Assembly: GCF_000421145.1 (NCBI RefSeq)
Contig: NZ_ATWH01000011.1
Location: forward strand, 124,001-188,000
Direction of reading: 5' to 3'
Source: Glaciibacter superstes DSM 21135
GTDB lineage: Bacteria > Actinomycetota > Actinomycetes > Actinomycetales > Microbacteriaceae
DNA length: 64,000 nucleotides
A program made the translations under genes and the position numbers. The notes beneath the pieces are model-generated. The model saw only the letters and a program-made list of their open reading frames with translations. It was not told the origin of the DNA and did not search any database. Numbering within the stretch: position 1 is the stretch's first letter; each line of letters opens with the position of its first letter. Of the stretch, positions 25,453 to 33,083 are shown in pieces.

Positions 25453-26229
25453 TCAGGCCGGCTTGACGCCGTAATCCGCGTTGTAGTGCGCGAGTACCTC
25501 TTCGATCGGCGCATCAAGCACCAGGGCGCCCTTGTCGAGGTAGAGGCCGCGCGTGCAGAACCGTTTGAGGTCGCGTTCGTTGTGCGAGACGAAAAACAGC
25601 GTTCGACCGCCCTCGAGGAGCTCCTCAATGCGCCGATAGCACTTCTCCCGGAACGCCTTGTCACCAACGGCCAGCACCTCGTCGACCAGGATGATCGGCT
25701 CCTCGAGGCGAGAGATCACCGCGAACGCGATGCGCACCTTCATCCCGCTGGAGAGGTGCTTGTACGGCGTGTCGATGAAATCGCCGATCTCAGCGAAGTC
25801 GATGATGTCGTCGAATCGAGACTCGATCTGCCGTTTTGTCATGCCGTGCAGGCCCGCGGTGAGGAATACATTGTCCCGAACACTCAGATCATCGACGAAA
25901 CCTCCGGTGATCTCGATCAGCGGCGCAACTCCCTCGGTCACGTGCACGGCGCCCTCGTCTGGCAGTACGACGCCTGTGACGAGCTTCAGGAGGGTCGACT
26001 TGCCCTGCCCGTTCCTCCCGACGACACCGATCGCCTCGCCACGCTGCACGGTGAACGACACGTTCCGCAGCGCCCAGAACTCGCCTGGGCGGCTGCGGCG
26101 CTTTCGTCCGGCGAAGAGATCCTTGAACGTCCGGCGACCGCGCCGATTCCTGCGAAAGCGGATGCCGACATCCGTCAGCCTGATCACCGGGGGAGCGATG
26201 ACCGCGGGCGCGACGCTCTGCTGGGTCAT
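25453..26229 (-). CDS. ABC exporter ATPase, TagH/Wzt-like (no carbohydrate-binding tail)
   Basis: 258 residues. Walker A is GRNGQGKST (71-79), the signature is LSSGMKVRIAF, and Walker B reads IILVDEVLAVGD, all typical of the Wzt/TagH group (ABC-2 polysaccharide exporters). The long C-terminal carbohydrate-binding domain of O-antigen Wzt proteins is absent. It overlaps the permease by one base. Together they export a lipid-linked polymer across the membrane, presumably the product of the genes at 19.4-23.5 kb. Confidence 0.92.
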   Translation of the reverse strand: MTQQSVAPAVIAPPVIRLTDVGIRFRRNRRGRRTFKDLFAGRKRRSRPGEFWALRNVSFTVQRGEAIGVVGRNGQGKSTLLKLVTGVVLPDEGAVHVTEGVAPLIEITGGFVDDLSVRDNVFLTAGLHGMTKRQIESRFDDIIDFAEIGDFIDTPYKHLSSGMKVRIAFAVISRLEEPIILVDEVLAVGDKAFREKCYRRIEELLEGGRTLFFVSHNERDLKRFCTRGLYLDKGALVLDAPIEEVLAHYNADYGVKPA

Positions 26230-27029
26230 CAGATCTCCTTCAGCACAGAACGCTCGGTGCGACTGAAGACGAACGCCCCGAGCGCAAGGAAGGCAACCGA
26301 GACCGTGACGCCGATGCCCACCACGGACCAGTCGAGCTGTTCGGGGAAGAACGCAGCGCGGTACAGGCTGAAAATGCCACTGAGCGGATTGAACGCCGCC
26401 CAGAAATGCAGCTCAGACGGCAAGTCTGCTGTGCCGTAGATGATCGGAGACGCGTAGAACAGGAATCGAAGAATGAGTTTCACCGCGCGCTCGAGGTCCC
26501 GGAAGAACACCACCAGCGGTGCCACCAGCAGGCCGACGCCCGCCGTCAGGACCAGCTGGATGAGGATGGCGAGCGGGAAATAGAGCACTTCGATGTGCAG
26601 TTCGGCTCCGAAGATGATCGCGAACAGGGCGAGAACCGGAATCGACGCCAGAAACTCGATCCCCTTCGAGAGCACCAGGCGATTGACCCAGATCGTGCGG
26701 GGGATCCTCGTCGACCGGATCAGTTTCGCCTCGCGCAGGAACGCGCGGGTACTGTCCGAGACAGCCCCGTTGAACCACATCCACGGGAGAAGCGCAGAGA
26801 GCAGGAACACGATGTACGGCGGTTCACCCACCGTTCGCTGGAACACCTGGGTGAAGACGAACCAGTAGATCCCCGCCATCACCAGCGGGTCGAGGATTGA
26901 CCAGAAGTAACCGAGAAGCGACGTCGAGTAGCGAACCCGCAGATCCCGTTGCGTGAGCAGCCAGAGGGAATGACGGTAGCGCGCAAATGGGGTGCGCTGT
27001 TCGGGGCGCACTGCGGCGTAACTACTCAC
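26229..27029 (-). CDS. ABC-2 exporter permease, TagG/Wzm-like
   Basis: 266 residues from a GTG at 27029, with about six transmembrane segments. The N-terminal 'LLTQRDLRVRYSTSLLGYFWSILDPLVMAGIYWFVF' is the hallmark of ABC-2 polysaccharide permeases, and 'NPLSGIFSLYRAAFFPE' near the end is also conserved. It pairs with the ATPase that follows (one-base overlap) and comes 57 nt after the nucleotidyltransferase gene. Confidence 0.92.
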   Translation of the reverse strand: MSSYAAVRPEQRTPFARYRHSLWLLTQRDLRVRYSTSLLGYFWSILDPLVMAGIYWFVFTQVFQRTVGEPPYIVFLLSALLPWMWFNGAVSDSTRAFLREAKLIRSTRIPRTIWVNRLVLSKGIEFLASIPVLALFAIIFGAELHIEVLYFPLAILIQLVLTAGVGLLVAPLVVFFRDLERAVKLILRFLFYASPIIYGTADLPSELHFWAAFNPLSGIFSLYRAAFFPEQLDWSVVGIGVTVSVAFLALGAFVFSRTERSVLKEI

Positions 27030-27086
27030 GAGGTCTATCGTACGGTCGCGCAGCCTGCCGACGTGTCAGGCGGCACGGCCCGCATC

Positions 27087-27779
27087 TCAGACGTACAGGT
27101 TGGCGCGTTCGAGGTCTTCGGCGAAGTCAACCTCGACGGCGTACAGGTCGGAGATGTCGACCGGCTCGACCAGGATTCGGTTCTTCTCGATCGCCAGCTC
27201 GATGCCGCGCTCGAAATAGTCCTGGTCGCCGACCTTGGCGAGGTGGTGAAGCAGGGTCGCCTTGTCGGCGGACGAGATGTAGTTGATCCCGACGGCCTCA
27301 CCGAGTCCGCCCTTGACGGTCTTGGAGAGTTCCTTGATGTAGCCTTCGGCGCTGGTCGTGTACTTGACCTCTTCGTCGGAGACCTTCGCCGTGTTGACGG
27401 TCACGAAGGACTGGTCGCGGGCGATCATCGCCGCTGCACGGTCGAGCACGGTCGGATCGAAGACAACGTCACCGTTCATCCAGAGAACGCCACCGGGAGC
27501 GGATGACTGCAGGGCGCGCATCAGGCTCTTCGACGTGTTCGTCTGGTCATACTGCTCGTTGTACACGAACGACGCCTGCGGAAACGCCTCGATGATGTGC
27601 TCGAGCTTGTAGCCGACAACCACTGTCACCTTGGCGTTGTTGCCGAAGGCGTGCTCGATGTTCTCGAACTGCTGGCCCATGATGGTGCGGCCGTCGCTGA
27701 GTTCGGTCAGGGGCTTCGGCAGGGATCGACCGAGTCGGCTTCCCATGCCTGCTGCGAGAATGACTACCTGGGTGGTCAC
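27087..27779 (-). CDS. Nucleotidyltransferase, choline/polyol-phosphate cytidylyltransferase-like
   Basis: 230 residues from a GTG at 27779, chosen because AAGGAG precedes it by about 7 nt; a TTG six codons upstream would place this RBS inside the frame. The N-terminal loop is VILAAGMGSRLGRSLPKPL (activated-phosphate binding), and LWMNGDVVFDP holds a metal-binding Asp. This is the GT-A-like fold of LicC-type and sugar-phosphate nucleotidyltransferases. With a CDP-alcohol enzyme and a CDP-glycerol-type polymerase nearby, CTP as donor is plausible, but the substrate is not shown. Confidence 0.83.
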   Translation of the reverse strand: MTTQVVILAAGMGSRLGRSLPKPLTELSDGRTIMGQQFENIEHAFGNNAKVTVVVGYKLEHIIEAFPQASFVYNEQYDQTNTSKSLMRALQSSAPGGVLWMNGDVVFDPTVLDRAAAMIARDQSFVTVNTAKVSDEEVKYTTSAEGYIKELSKTVKGGLGEAVGINYISSADKATLLHHLAKVGDQDYFERGIELAIEKNRILVEPVDISDLYAVEVDFAEDLERANLYV

Positions 27780-28038
27780 GATTATCTCCTTTGTCAAGGT
27801 CTGGGTGTGTACTGCAGTCCAACGCCGCCAGATCTACTTCGCCTGGCGAGTTTGCATACAGTTCACCCATAAGTTCACGTCAAGACACACCGTTATGTCA
27901 TGATCCACCATAACCCGGCGCCCATTTGGGGGGAAGGGCAGACTGCCCTGCGTGTCCGTTTCGTAATGGCTTATTCGGTGTTTTCACAGGCAACTCGGAA
28001 CATTTCGCCGCAAGCAGCCGATGTCTGACGGTCCTTGG

Positions 28039-28053
28039 TAGGTTAGCGAGGTG
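28039..28053 (+). promoter_or_regulatory. Leaderless promoter of the tailed ABC ATPase
   Basis: TAGGTT (28039-28044), 6 nt, then the GTG at 28051, following a 250-bp divergent region from the nucleotidyltransferase. A leftward -35-like TTGACG is at 27878-27883 with a weak -10 17 nt away, possibly serving the exporter operon. Nothing else is recognised in 27798-28038. Confidence 0.5.
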
Positions 28054-29805
28054 ACTTCTGTGCCGCCGAATTCCCAGCCCGACGAGACGACAATCGCCTC
28101 GCGTGGAGACGACGCCCCGACACCGGAGGAAGTCGCCGCTGCACCGAAGAGAACGCCGCGGAAACCTCCCGTCCGAAAGACCCAGGCGAAGAGCGCCGAG
28201 AACACTGCGATTACAGCGAACGCCGCGAGCACAGCAGATGTCACTGACGACGAATCGGCTGGGCCGGCGGCAGCACGGCCCGCGGCCGCGTCGAAAACTG
28301 CTGCATCCCGGACGACGCCCTCCAAGACGGCTGCCTCCAAAACGGCCGCCTCCAAAGCAGCCGCCGCGAAGGCTGCCACCGCAAAGTCGGCTGCGGCGAC
28401 GGCAGGCGCAGCGAAGACTGCGGCATCAAAATCAGAAGCAACAAAGTCGACCACCGCACGATTGACGGCCGCGAAGTCGACAGCTGCCAAGACAGCCGCT
28501 GCCAAGACGACCGCCGCGAAGGCCGCCTCTCTGAAATCTGCGGCCGAGAAGTCCACTGCGGCCAGGGCGAACGCCGCAAAGTCCGCCGAGGCGCGCAACA
28601 CGTCGGCTGAGAAGTCGACGGCGGCACGGAGTGCGGCAGCCAAGGCAGCGGCTGCTGCACGGGCACGAACGGACAAGACCGCCCGATCCGTTGCAGACTC
28701 TGCCGCTGCAGCGGAACCGCAGCGGACAGCCGCACTTGCCGAGGCGCCTGGGCGAACTGTTGCAGAGCGCCACGGGCCAGAGGCGACGACGATGCCGAAG
28801 GTTGCCGAAACGAAGGCTGCCGAAACGAAGTTCGCAGAACTCGAGTTCGCAGAACCCGAGATCTTCGAGCCGAACATCGCGGCCACAGAAACTGCAGTGC
28901 TGAAAATTGCAGAGCCGGATATTGCAGAGCCGAGGACTTCAGAGCCGACGGCGGCTCCCGACGTCAAGCCCGCTCTCAAGCCGGTTGCAAAGCGCACTCC
29001 TCGCGCTGCGGCCAGGAAGAAACCGGCGCCAGTCGATAAGTCCGCTCCTGTTGTGCTATCGGTGTCGAACCTGGAGAAGCGCTTCGGGCAGAACGTCGCG
29101 GTCGCGGGTGTCGACCTTGAGGTACGCGCCGGTTCGTTCTTCGGCATCGTGGGTCCGAACGGCGCCGGAAAGACCACGACGCTCTCGATGATCACCGGCC
29201 TGCTGCGCCCGGACACCGGCAGCATCCGCGTACACGGCATCGATGTGTGGGCAGACCCGCTGGCCGCCAAGCGCATCATCGGCGTGCTTCCAGACCGGCT
29301 CCGTCTGTTCGACCGGCTGACCGGCGCACAGTTGCTCTATTACGCCGGCATCCTTCGCGGACTCGACGACGAGACGGTGCGCTCGCGCTCGGCAGACCTT
29401 GCGGCGGCTTTCGGGCTCGACGATGCTCTGGGCCGGCTTGTCGCTGATTACTCGGCAGGCATGACGAAGAAGATTGCCCTGGCCTGCGCGATGATCCATT
29501 CACCGCGGGTACTGGTTCTCGATGAGCCGTTCGAATCGGTCGACCCGGTCTCTGCCGTCAACGTCACGGAGATCCTGCAGAAGTACGTGGCGAGCGGCGG
29601 CACCGTGGTGCTCTCCAGTCACGGCATGGACCTCATTCAACGCGTCTGCGATAACGTTGCGATCATCGTTCAGGGTTCCGTGCTCGCCAGCGGCACCATC
29701 GACGAGGTCAGGGGCGCGATGTCGCTGGAAGAGAAGTTCGTTGAACTCGCAGGAGGGCGAAAAGTCGCGGAAGGCATGGAGTGGTTGCACAGTTTCTCGG
29801 ACTGA
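28051..29805 (+). CDS. ABC transporter ATPase with a 330-residue histone-H1-like N-terminal tail
   Basis: 584 residues. Residues from about 332 form an ordinary ABC ATPase: LEKRFGQNVAVAGVDLEVRAG, Walker A GPNGAGKTT (367-375), signature DYSAGMTKKIALA, Walker B VLVLDEPFESVDP. Residues 60-235 are almost only Ala, Lys, Ser, Thr and Arg (KTAAAKTTAAKAA, KSTAARANAAKSA), like histone H1 or HupB tails. Residues 245-310 are acidic pseudo-repeats (AETKFAELEFAEPEI). The tail reads as continuous coding sequence with no stop. The 3' end overlaps the permease gene by 25 nt. Transport substrate is unknown. Confidence 0.88.
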   Translation: MTSVPPNSQPDETTIASRGDDAPTPEEVAAAPKRTPRKPPVRKTQAKSAENTAITANAASTADVTDDESAGPAAARPAAASKTAASRTTPSKTAASKTAASKAAAAKAATAKSAAATAGAAKTAASKSEATKSTTARLTAAKSTAAKTAAAKTTAAKAASLKSAAEKSTAARANAAKSAEARNTSAEKSTAARSAAAKAAAAARARTDKTARSVADSAAAAEPQRTAALAEAPGRTVAERHGPEATTMPKVAETKAAETKFAELEFAEPEIFEPNIAATETAVLKIAEPDIAEPRTSEPTAAPDVKPALKPVAKRTPRAAARKKPAPVDKSAPVVLSVSNLEKRFGQNVAVAGVDLEVRAGSFFGIVGPNGAGKTTTLSMITGLLRPDTGSIRVHGIDVWADPLAAKRIIGVLPDRLRLFDRLTGAQLLYYAGILRGLDDETVRSRSADLAAAFGLDDALGRLVADYSAGMTKKIALACAMIHSPRVLVLDEPFESVDPVSAVNVTEILQKYVASGGTVVLSSHGMDLIQRVCDNVAIIVQGSVLASGTIDEVRGAMSLEEKFVELAGGRKVAEGMEWLHSFSD

Positions 29806-31355
29806 AGCTCCGACTCCTCGCCAACCTGTTCCGGCGGAGCCCATGGCGGGTTGTCGGCCTGGCGATCGGCCTTCTCTATGGTCTTGCCGTCGCCATTGCC
29901 GTCGTCGTCTTCCTGATCACGTTGCGCTTTGTCGGTGACGTCGAGGTCATTCGCACCTGGATGATCCTCGTCGGCTCGCTGGTCGTTCTCGGCTTCTTCG
30001 TCGTGCCCCTTGTGCTCGGAATCGACGACAGCATGGATCCTCGGAAATTCGCCCTCTTCGGCGTCCCAAACCGCAGCCTGTCGTTCGCGCTCGCCGTGTC
30101 GGCACTCATCGGAGTGCCGGCGGTCATGCTCGCCCTTGTGCTGATCGGCACCGTCGTCACCTGGTCGCGTGGTTTCGGCGAGACCATCCTCGCGCTCGTC
30201 GCCGCAGCGATTCTCCTTGCCACCTGCCTTCTGGCGTCACGGGTCAGTACGGGGTTGGCGGGGCTGCTGCTGTCCACCCGTCGCTCCCGTGAGTTCTCCG
30301 GGGTCATCGGCATCCTCCTGCTCGTACTCGCGGCGCCGATCGTGGTCGTGATTCTCACGATCGACTGGGGCACAGAAGGCGCTGGCATTCTCACAGACGT
30401 GGCCGGGGTGCTCGGCTGGACGCCCCTCGGCGCCGCGTGGGCGGTGCCCGCCGATGCATCGTCTGGCGACTGGGGGCCGGCCATACTCAAGCTGCTCATC
30501 GCCACACTGACCCTGGGTGTGCTCTGGCTTTGGTGGCAGGGACTGGTCGCGCGCATGCTGGTCACACCGGGGCGTGAAGCGAATCTGAAGCAGTACTCCG
30601 GACTCGGCTGGTTCGACCGGATGCCGCACAACGCGCTCGGTGCCATCGCGGCACGCAGCATCACCTACTGGGGCAGGGATTCGCGTTACTGGGTCGCGCT
30701 CATCATGATCCCGATCGTTCCGGTGCTCGTTGTGCTTCCGCTGACCATTGCCGGAATACCGGCCAACTATCTCGCCCTGTTGCCGGTACCGCTGATGTGT
30801 GTGTTCCTGGGATGGACGATGCACAACGATGTCGCCTACGACAACACGGCAATCTGGCTACACGTCGCATCCGGAACCCGAGGTGTCGCCGACCGCATCG
30901 GCCGTCTGGTTCCTGCTTTGTTCGCCGGCATCCTGGTCATCGGCCTCGGATCGGCCATCAGCGTGTATTTCTTCGGCGACTGGGCGGCCCTCGCGTCTGT
31001 ACTTGGTGTCAGCACCTGCATCCTGCTCGCTGGCCTCGGGTTCTCCAGCTACACCTCCGCGCGCTTCCCGTACCCCGCGACCAAACCGGGTGACAGCCCG
31101 TTCGCCCAACCACAGGCCACCGATACGGCAGCGGCCATCGTGCAGTCCCTCAGCTTCGCCGGAACGATCATCCTGTCTCTCCCGGCGCTCATCTTCGCCA
31201 TCCTCGGAATCTTCTCAGACCCAGCGTGGCACCTGGCCGCCCTGTATGCAGGGGTCGGCGTGGGACTGCTGGCTGTGTGTGCCGGAATCTGGCTCGGTTC
31301 GCGCGCCTTCGAACGACGCGGCCCCGAGATGCTCGCCTCCGCCGTACGCGCGTAG
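29781..31355 (+). CDS. ABC transporter permease, large integral membrane protein
   Basis: 524 residues from a GTG at 29781, preceded by GGAAGG. About twelve hydrophobic segments, and no periplasmic domain. It overlaps the ATPase gene by 25 nt and is clearly its partner. The paired segments and lack of FtsX or ABC-2 consensus recall large actinobacterial permeases of undefined transporters. Substrate and direction are not readable. Confidence 0.85.
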   Translation: MVAQFLGLKLRLLANLFRRSPWRVVGLAIGLLYGLAVAIAVVVFLITLRFVGDVEVIRTWMILVGSLVVLGFFVVPLVLGIDDSMDPRKFALFGVPNRSLSFALAVSALIGVPAVMLALVLIGTVVTWSRGFGETILALVAAAILLATCLLASRVSTGLAGLLLSTRRSREFSGVIGILLLVLAAPIVVVILTIDWGTEGAGILTDVAGVLGWTPLGAAWAVPADASSGDWGPAILKLLIATLTLGVLWLWWQGLVARMLVTPGREANLKQYSGLGWFDRMPHNALGAIAARSITYWGRDSRYWVALIMIPIVPVLVVLPLTIAGIPANYLALLPVPLMCVFLGWTMHNDVAYDNTAIWLHVASGTRGVADRIGRLVPALFAGILVIGLGSAISVYFFGDWAALASVLGVSTCILLAGLGFSSYTSARFPYPATKPGDSPFAQPQATDTAAAIVQSLSFAGTIILSLPALIFAILGIFSDPAWHLAALYAGVGVGLLAVCAGIWLGSRAFERRGPEMLASAVRA

Positions 31356-31368
31356 GATTACGGCTATG
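31353..31368 (+). promoter_or_regulatory. Leaderless promoter of the DUF3039 gene
   Basis: TAGGAT (31353-31358) lies 7 nt before the ATG at 31366 and overlaps the permease stop codon, so the DUF3039 gene can be expressed separately and without a 5' UTR. Confidence 0.55.
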
Positions 31369-31653
31369 ACCAACGACTTCCGTGTGAGCATTGCCGAGCC
31401 AGGAGCGCCAGGCGGCGGTACGTCGACCCTCGACAGCGAGCTCGAAGAACTGCTCGAACAGGAGCAGATCGAACCCGGTGACCACGAGCGGTTCTCGCAC
31501 TACGTGCCCAAAGACAAGATTCTCCAGTCGGCCATCAGCGGCAAGCCCGTGCGCGCACTGTGCGGCAAAAAATGGCTGCCTGGCCGCGACCCGGAGAAGT
31601 TTCCGGTGTGCCCGACCTGCAAAGCCATCTACGAGAAGATGAAGGGCGAGTAG
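31366..31653 (+). CDS. DUF3039 protein, small putative zinc-binding protein
   Basis: 95 residues, family DUF3039, widespread in actinobacteria. H45, C66 (RALCGKKW), C82 and C85 (VCPTC) are placed to bind one zinc. The acidic first half (LDSELEELLEQEQIEPGDHERFSHYV) is typical. Function is unknown. It stands next to pncB here, a neighbourhood I recall from other actinobacteria. Confidence 0.9.
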   Translation: MTNDFRVSIAEPGAPGGGTSTLDSELEELLEQEQIEPGDHERFSHYVPKDKILQSAISGKPVRALCGKKWLPGRDPEKFPVCPTCKAIYEKMKGE

Positions 31654-31669
31654 CCTCGCTCGCCCTGGC

Positions 31670-33004
31670 TCACCGGTAGATGGTGGGGATGACCGCCTCG
31701 CCGCGGCCGAGACGGAACGCCTGGGCAGGCAGTTCCCGCATGACGGATGCGTGGTGTGCGCGAGCGCGTTCGGTTCCGGATGCGCCGAGGAATCGCTCGT
31801 CGATCGTGCCGTTGGTGACTAGCGGCACGAGGAGTTCTCGTTCCGTAGCCTGGCCTGGTGCCGTTTCCGGCTCCCCATCAGGGCCATCGCCGACCAACAC
31901 CACTTCCAGGGCCGCCAGGCCGTCCGCACCGATCCGGCGCACGGCATCCTTCCGGCCACCGATCGAGACCTTCGACGTCGAGGTCTTGGCGACCGGAACC
32001 CACGCTCCATCGTCATCCGTGTGTGCGACCAGCTTGTAGACCATGCCGGCCGCCGGCGAGCCCGACCCGGTGACAACGGATGTGCCGACGCCGAACGAGT
32101 CGACAGGGGAACCGGAAAGGGCGGCGATCGCGTACTCGTCTAGGTCGCTGGTGACCGTGATCTTCGTGTTCACGGCGCCGAGGTCGTCGAGCTGGGCGCG
32201 TGCGGCGGCGACCACTGTCGGCAGGTCGCCGGAGTCGATGCGGATGGAGCCGAGACCGGTTCCTGCGACTTTCACCGCCAGTTCGATGCCGTGTGCGATG
32301 TCGTAGGTGTCGACCAGGAGAGTGGTGTCGGTACCGAAAGCCTTCACCTGCGCACGGAAGGCGTCTTCTTCGCTGTCGTGAAGGAGGGTGAACGAATGGG
32401 CGGCTGTGCCCATCGTTGGAACACCCCAGCTGCGACCCGCCTCGAGGTTGCTGGTTGCCGCGAAACCAGCGATGTAGGCGGCTCGTGCGGCGGCCACCGC
32501 GGCGTACTCGCTGGTGCGCCGGGAGCCCATCTCCGCGATCGGTCGTCCGAGGCTCACCGAGACCATGCGGGCAGCGGCACTGGCGACGGAGGTGTCGTAG
32601 TTGAGCACACTGAGCACGATCGTCTCCAGGATCACCCCTTCGGCGAAGGTGCCTTCGACCACCAGTAACGGCGAACCGGGGAAGTACGCCTCGCCCTCCT
32701 GGTAGCCCCAGATGTTCCCTGCGAAGGAATAGTCCGCCAGCCAGTCAAGGGTCGGCTGTCGAACGACGTCGTTGTCCCTCAGCCAGGTGAGTTCGGCGTC
32801 TGTGAACCTGAACTGCCTGATCTGCTCGAGCAGGCGGCCGGTGCCGGCCACCACGCCGTACCTGCGGCCGTTCGGGAGCCGCCTGGCGAAGGCCTCGAAC
32901 ATGCACCGGCGATCAGCAGTGCCGCTCTCGATGGCGGCATCCACCATGGTGAGCTCGTAGCGATCGGTGCGAAGGGCTGAGGATTCGGTCACGCCAGAAA
33001 GCAT
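31670..33004 (-). CDS. pncB: Nicotinate phosphoribosyltransferase
   Basis: 444 residues. It salvages nicotinate to nicotinate mononucleotide with PRPP and ATP. Landmarks: ALRTDRYELTMVDAA near the N-terminus, 'GSRRTSEYAAVAAARAAYIAGFAATSN', GTAAHSF and SIRIDSGDLP (phosphate and PRPP binding). Start is an ATG at 33004 or a GTG at 32992 (VTESSALRT); no RBS decides. With nadABC in the same window the organism has both routes to NaMN. No NrtR-like box was recognised in front of this gene. Confidence 0.95.
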   Translation of the reverse strand: MLSGVTESSALRTDRYELTMVDAAIESGTADRRCMFEAFARRLPNGRRYGVVAGTGRLLEQIRQFRFTDAELTWLRDNDVVRQPTLDWLADYSFAGNIWGYQEGEAYFPGSPLLVVEGTFAEGVILETIVLSVLNYDTSVASAAARMVSVSLGRPIAEMGSRRTSEYAAVAAARAAYIAGFAATSNLEAGRSWGVPTMGTAAHSFTLLHDSEEDAFRAQVKAFGTDTTLLVDTYDIAHGIELAVKVAGTGLGSIRIDSGDLPTVVAAARAQLDDLGAVNTKITVTSDLDEYAIAALSGSPVDSFGVGTSVVTGSGSPAAGMVYKLVAHTDDDGAWVPVAKTSTSKVSIGGRKDAVRRIGADGLAALEVVLVGDGPDGEPETAPGQATERELLVPLVTNGTIDERFLGASGTERARAHHASVMRELPAQAFRLGRGEAVIPTIYR

Positions 33005-33083
33005 ATCCGGCGCATGGGTTGTCGTACGTCGGCTGTCGAAGGTCGGCTGTCGTAGGTTCGCTGACGTAGGTCGGGCAGCACCA

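Noticed and set aside
28051-29046. Separate histone-like gene before the ABC ATPase
   Set aside because: No stop codon separates the basic tail from the ATPase domain and no RBS with start was seen near codon 320, so one fused protein is the simpler reading.
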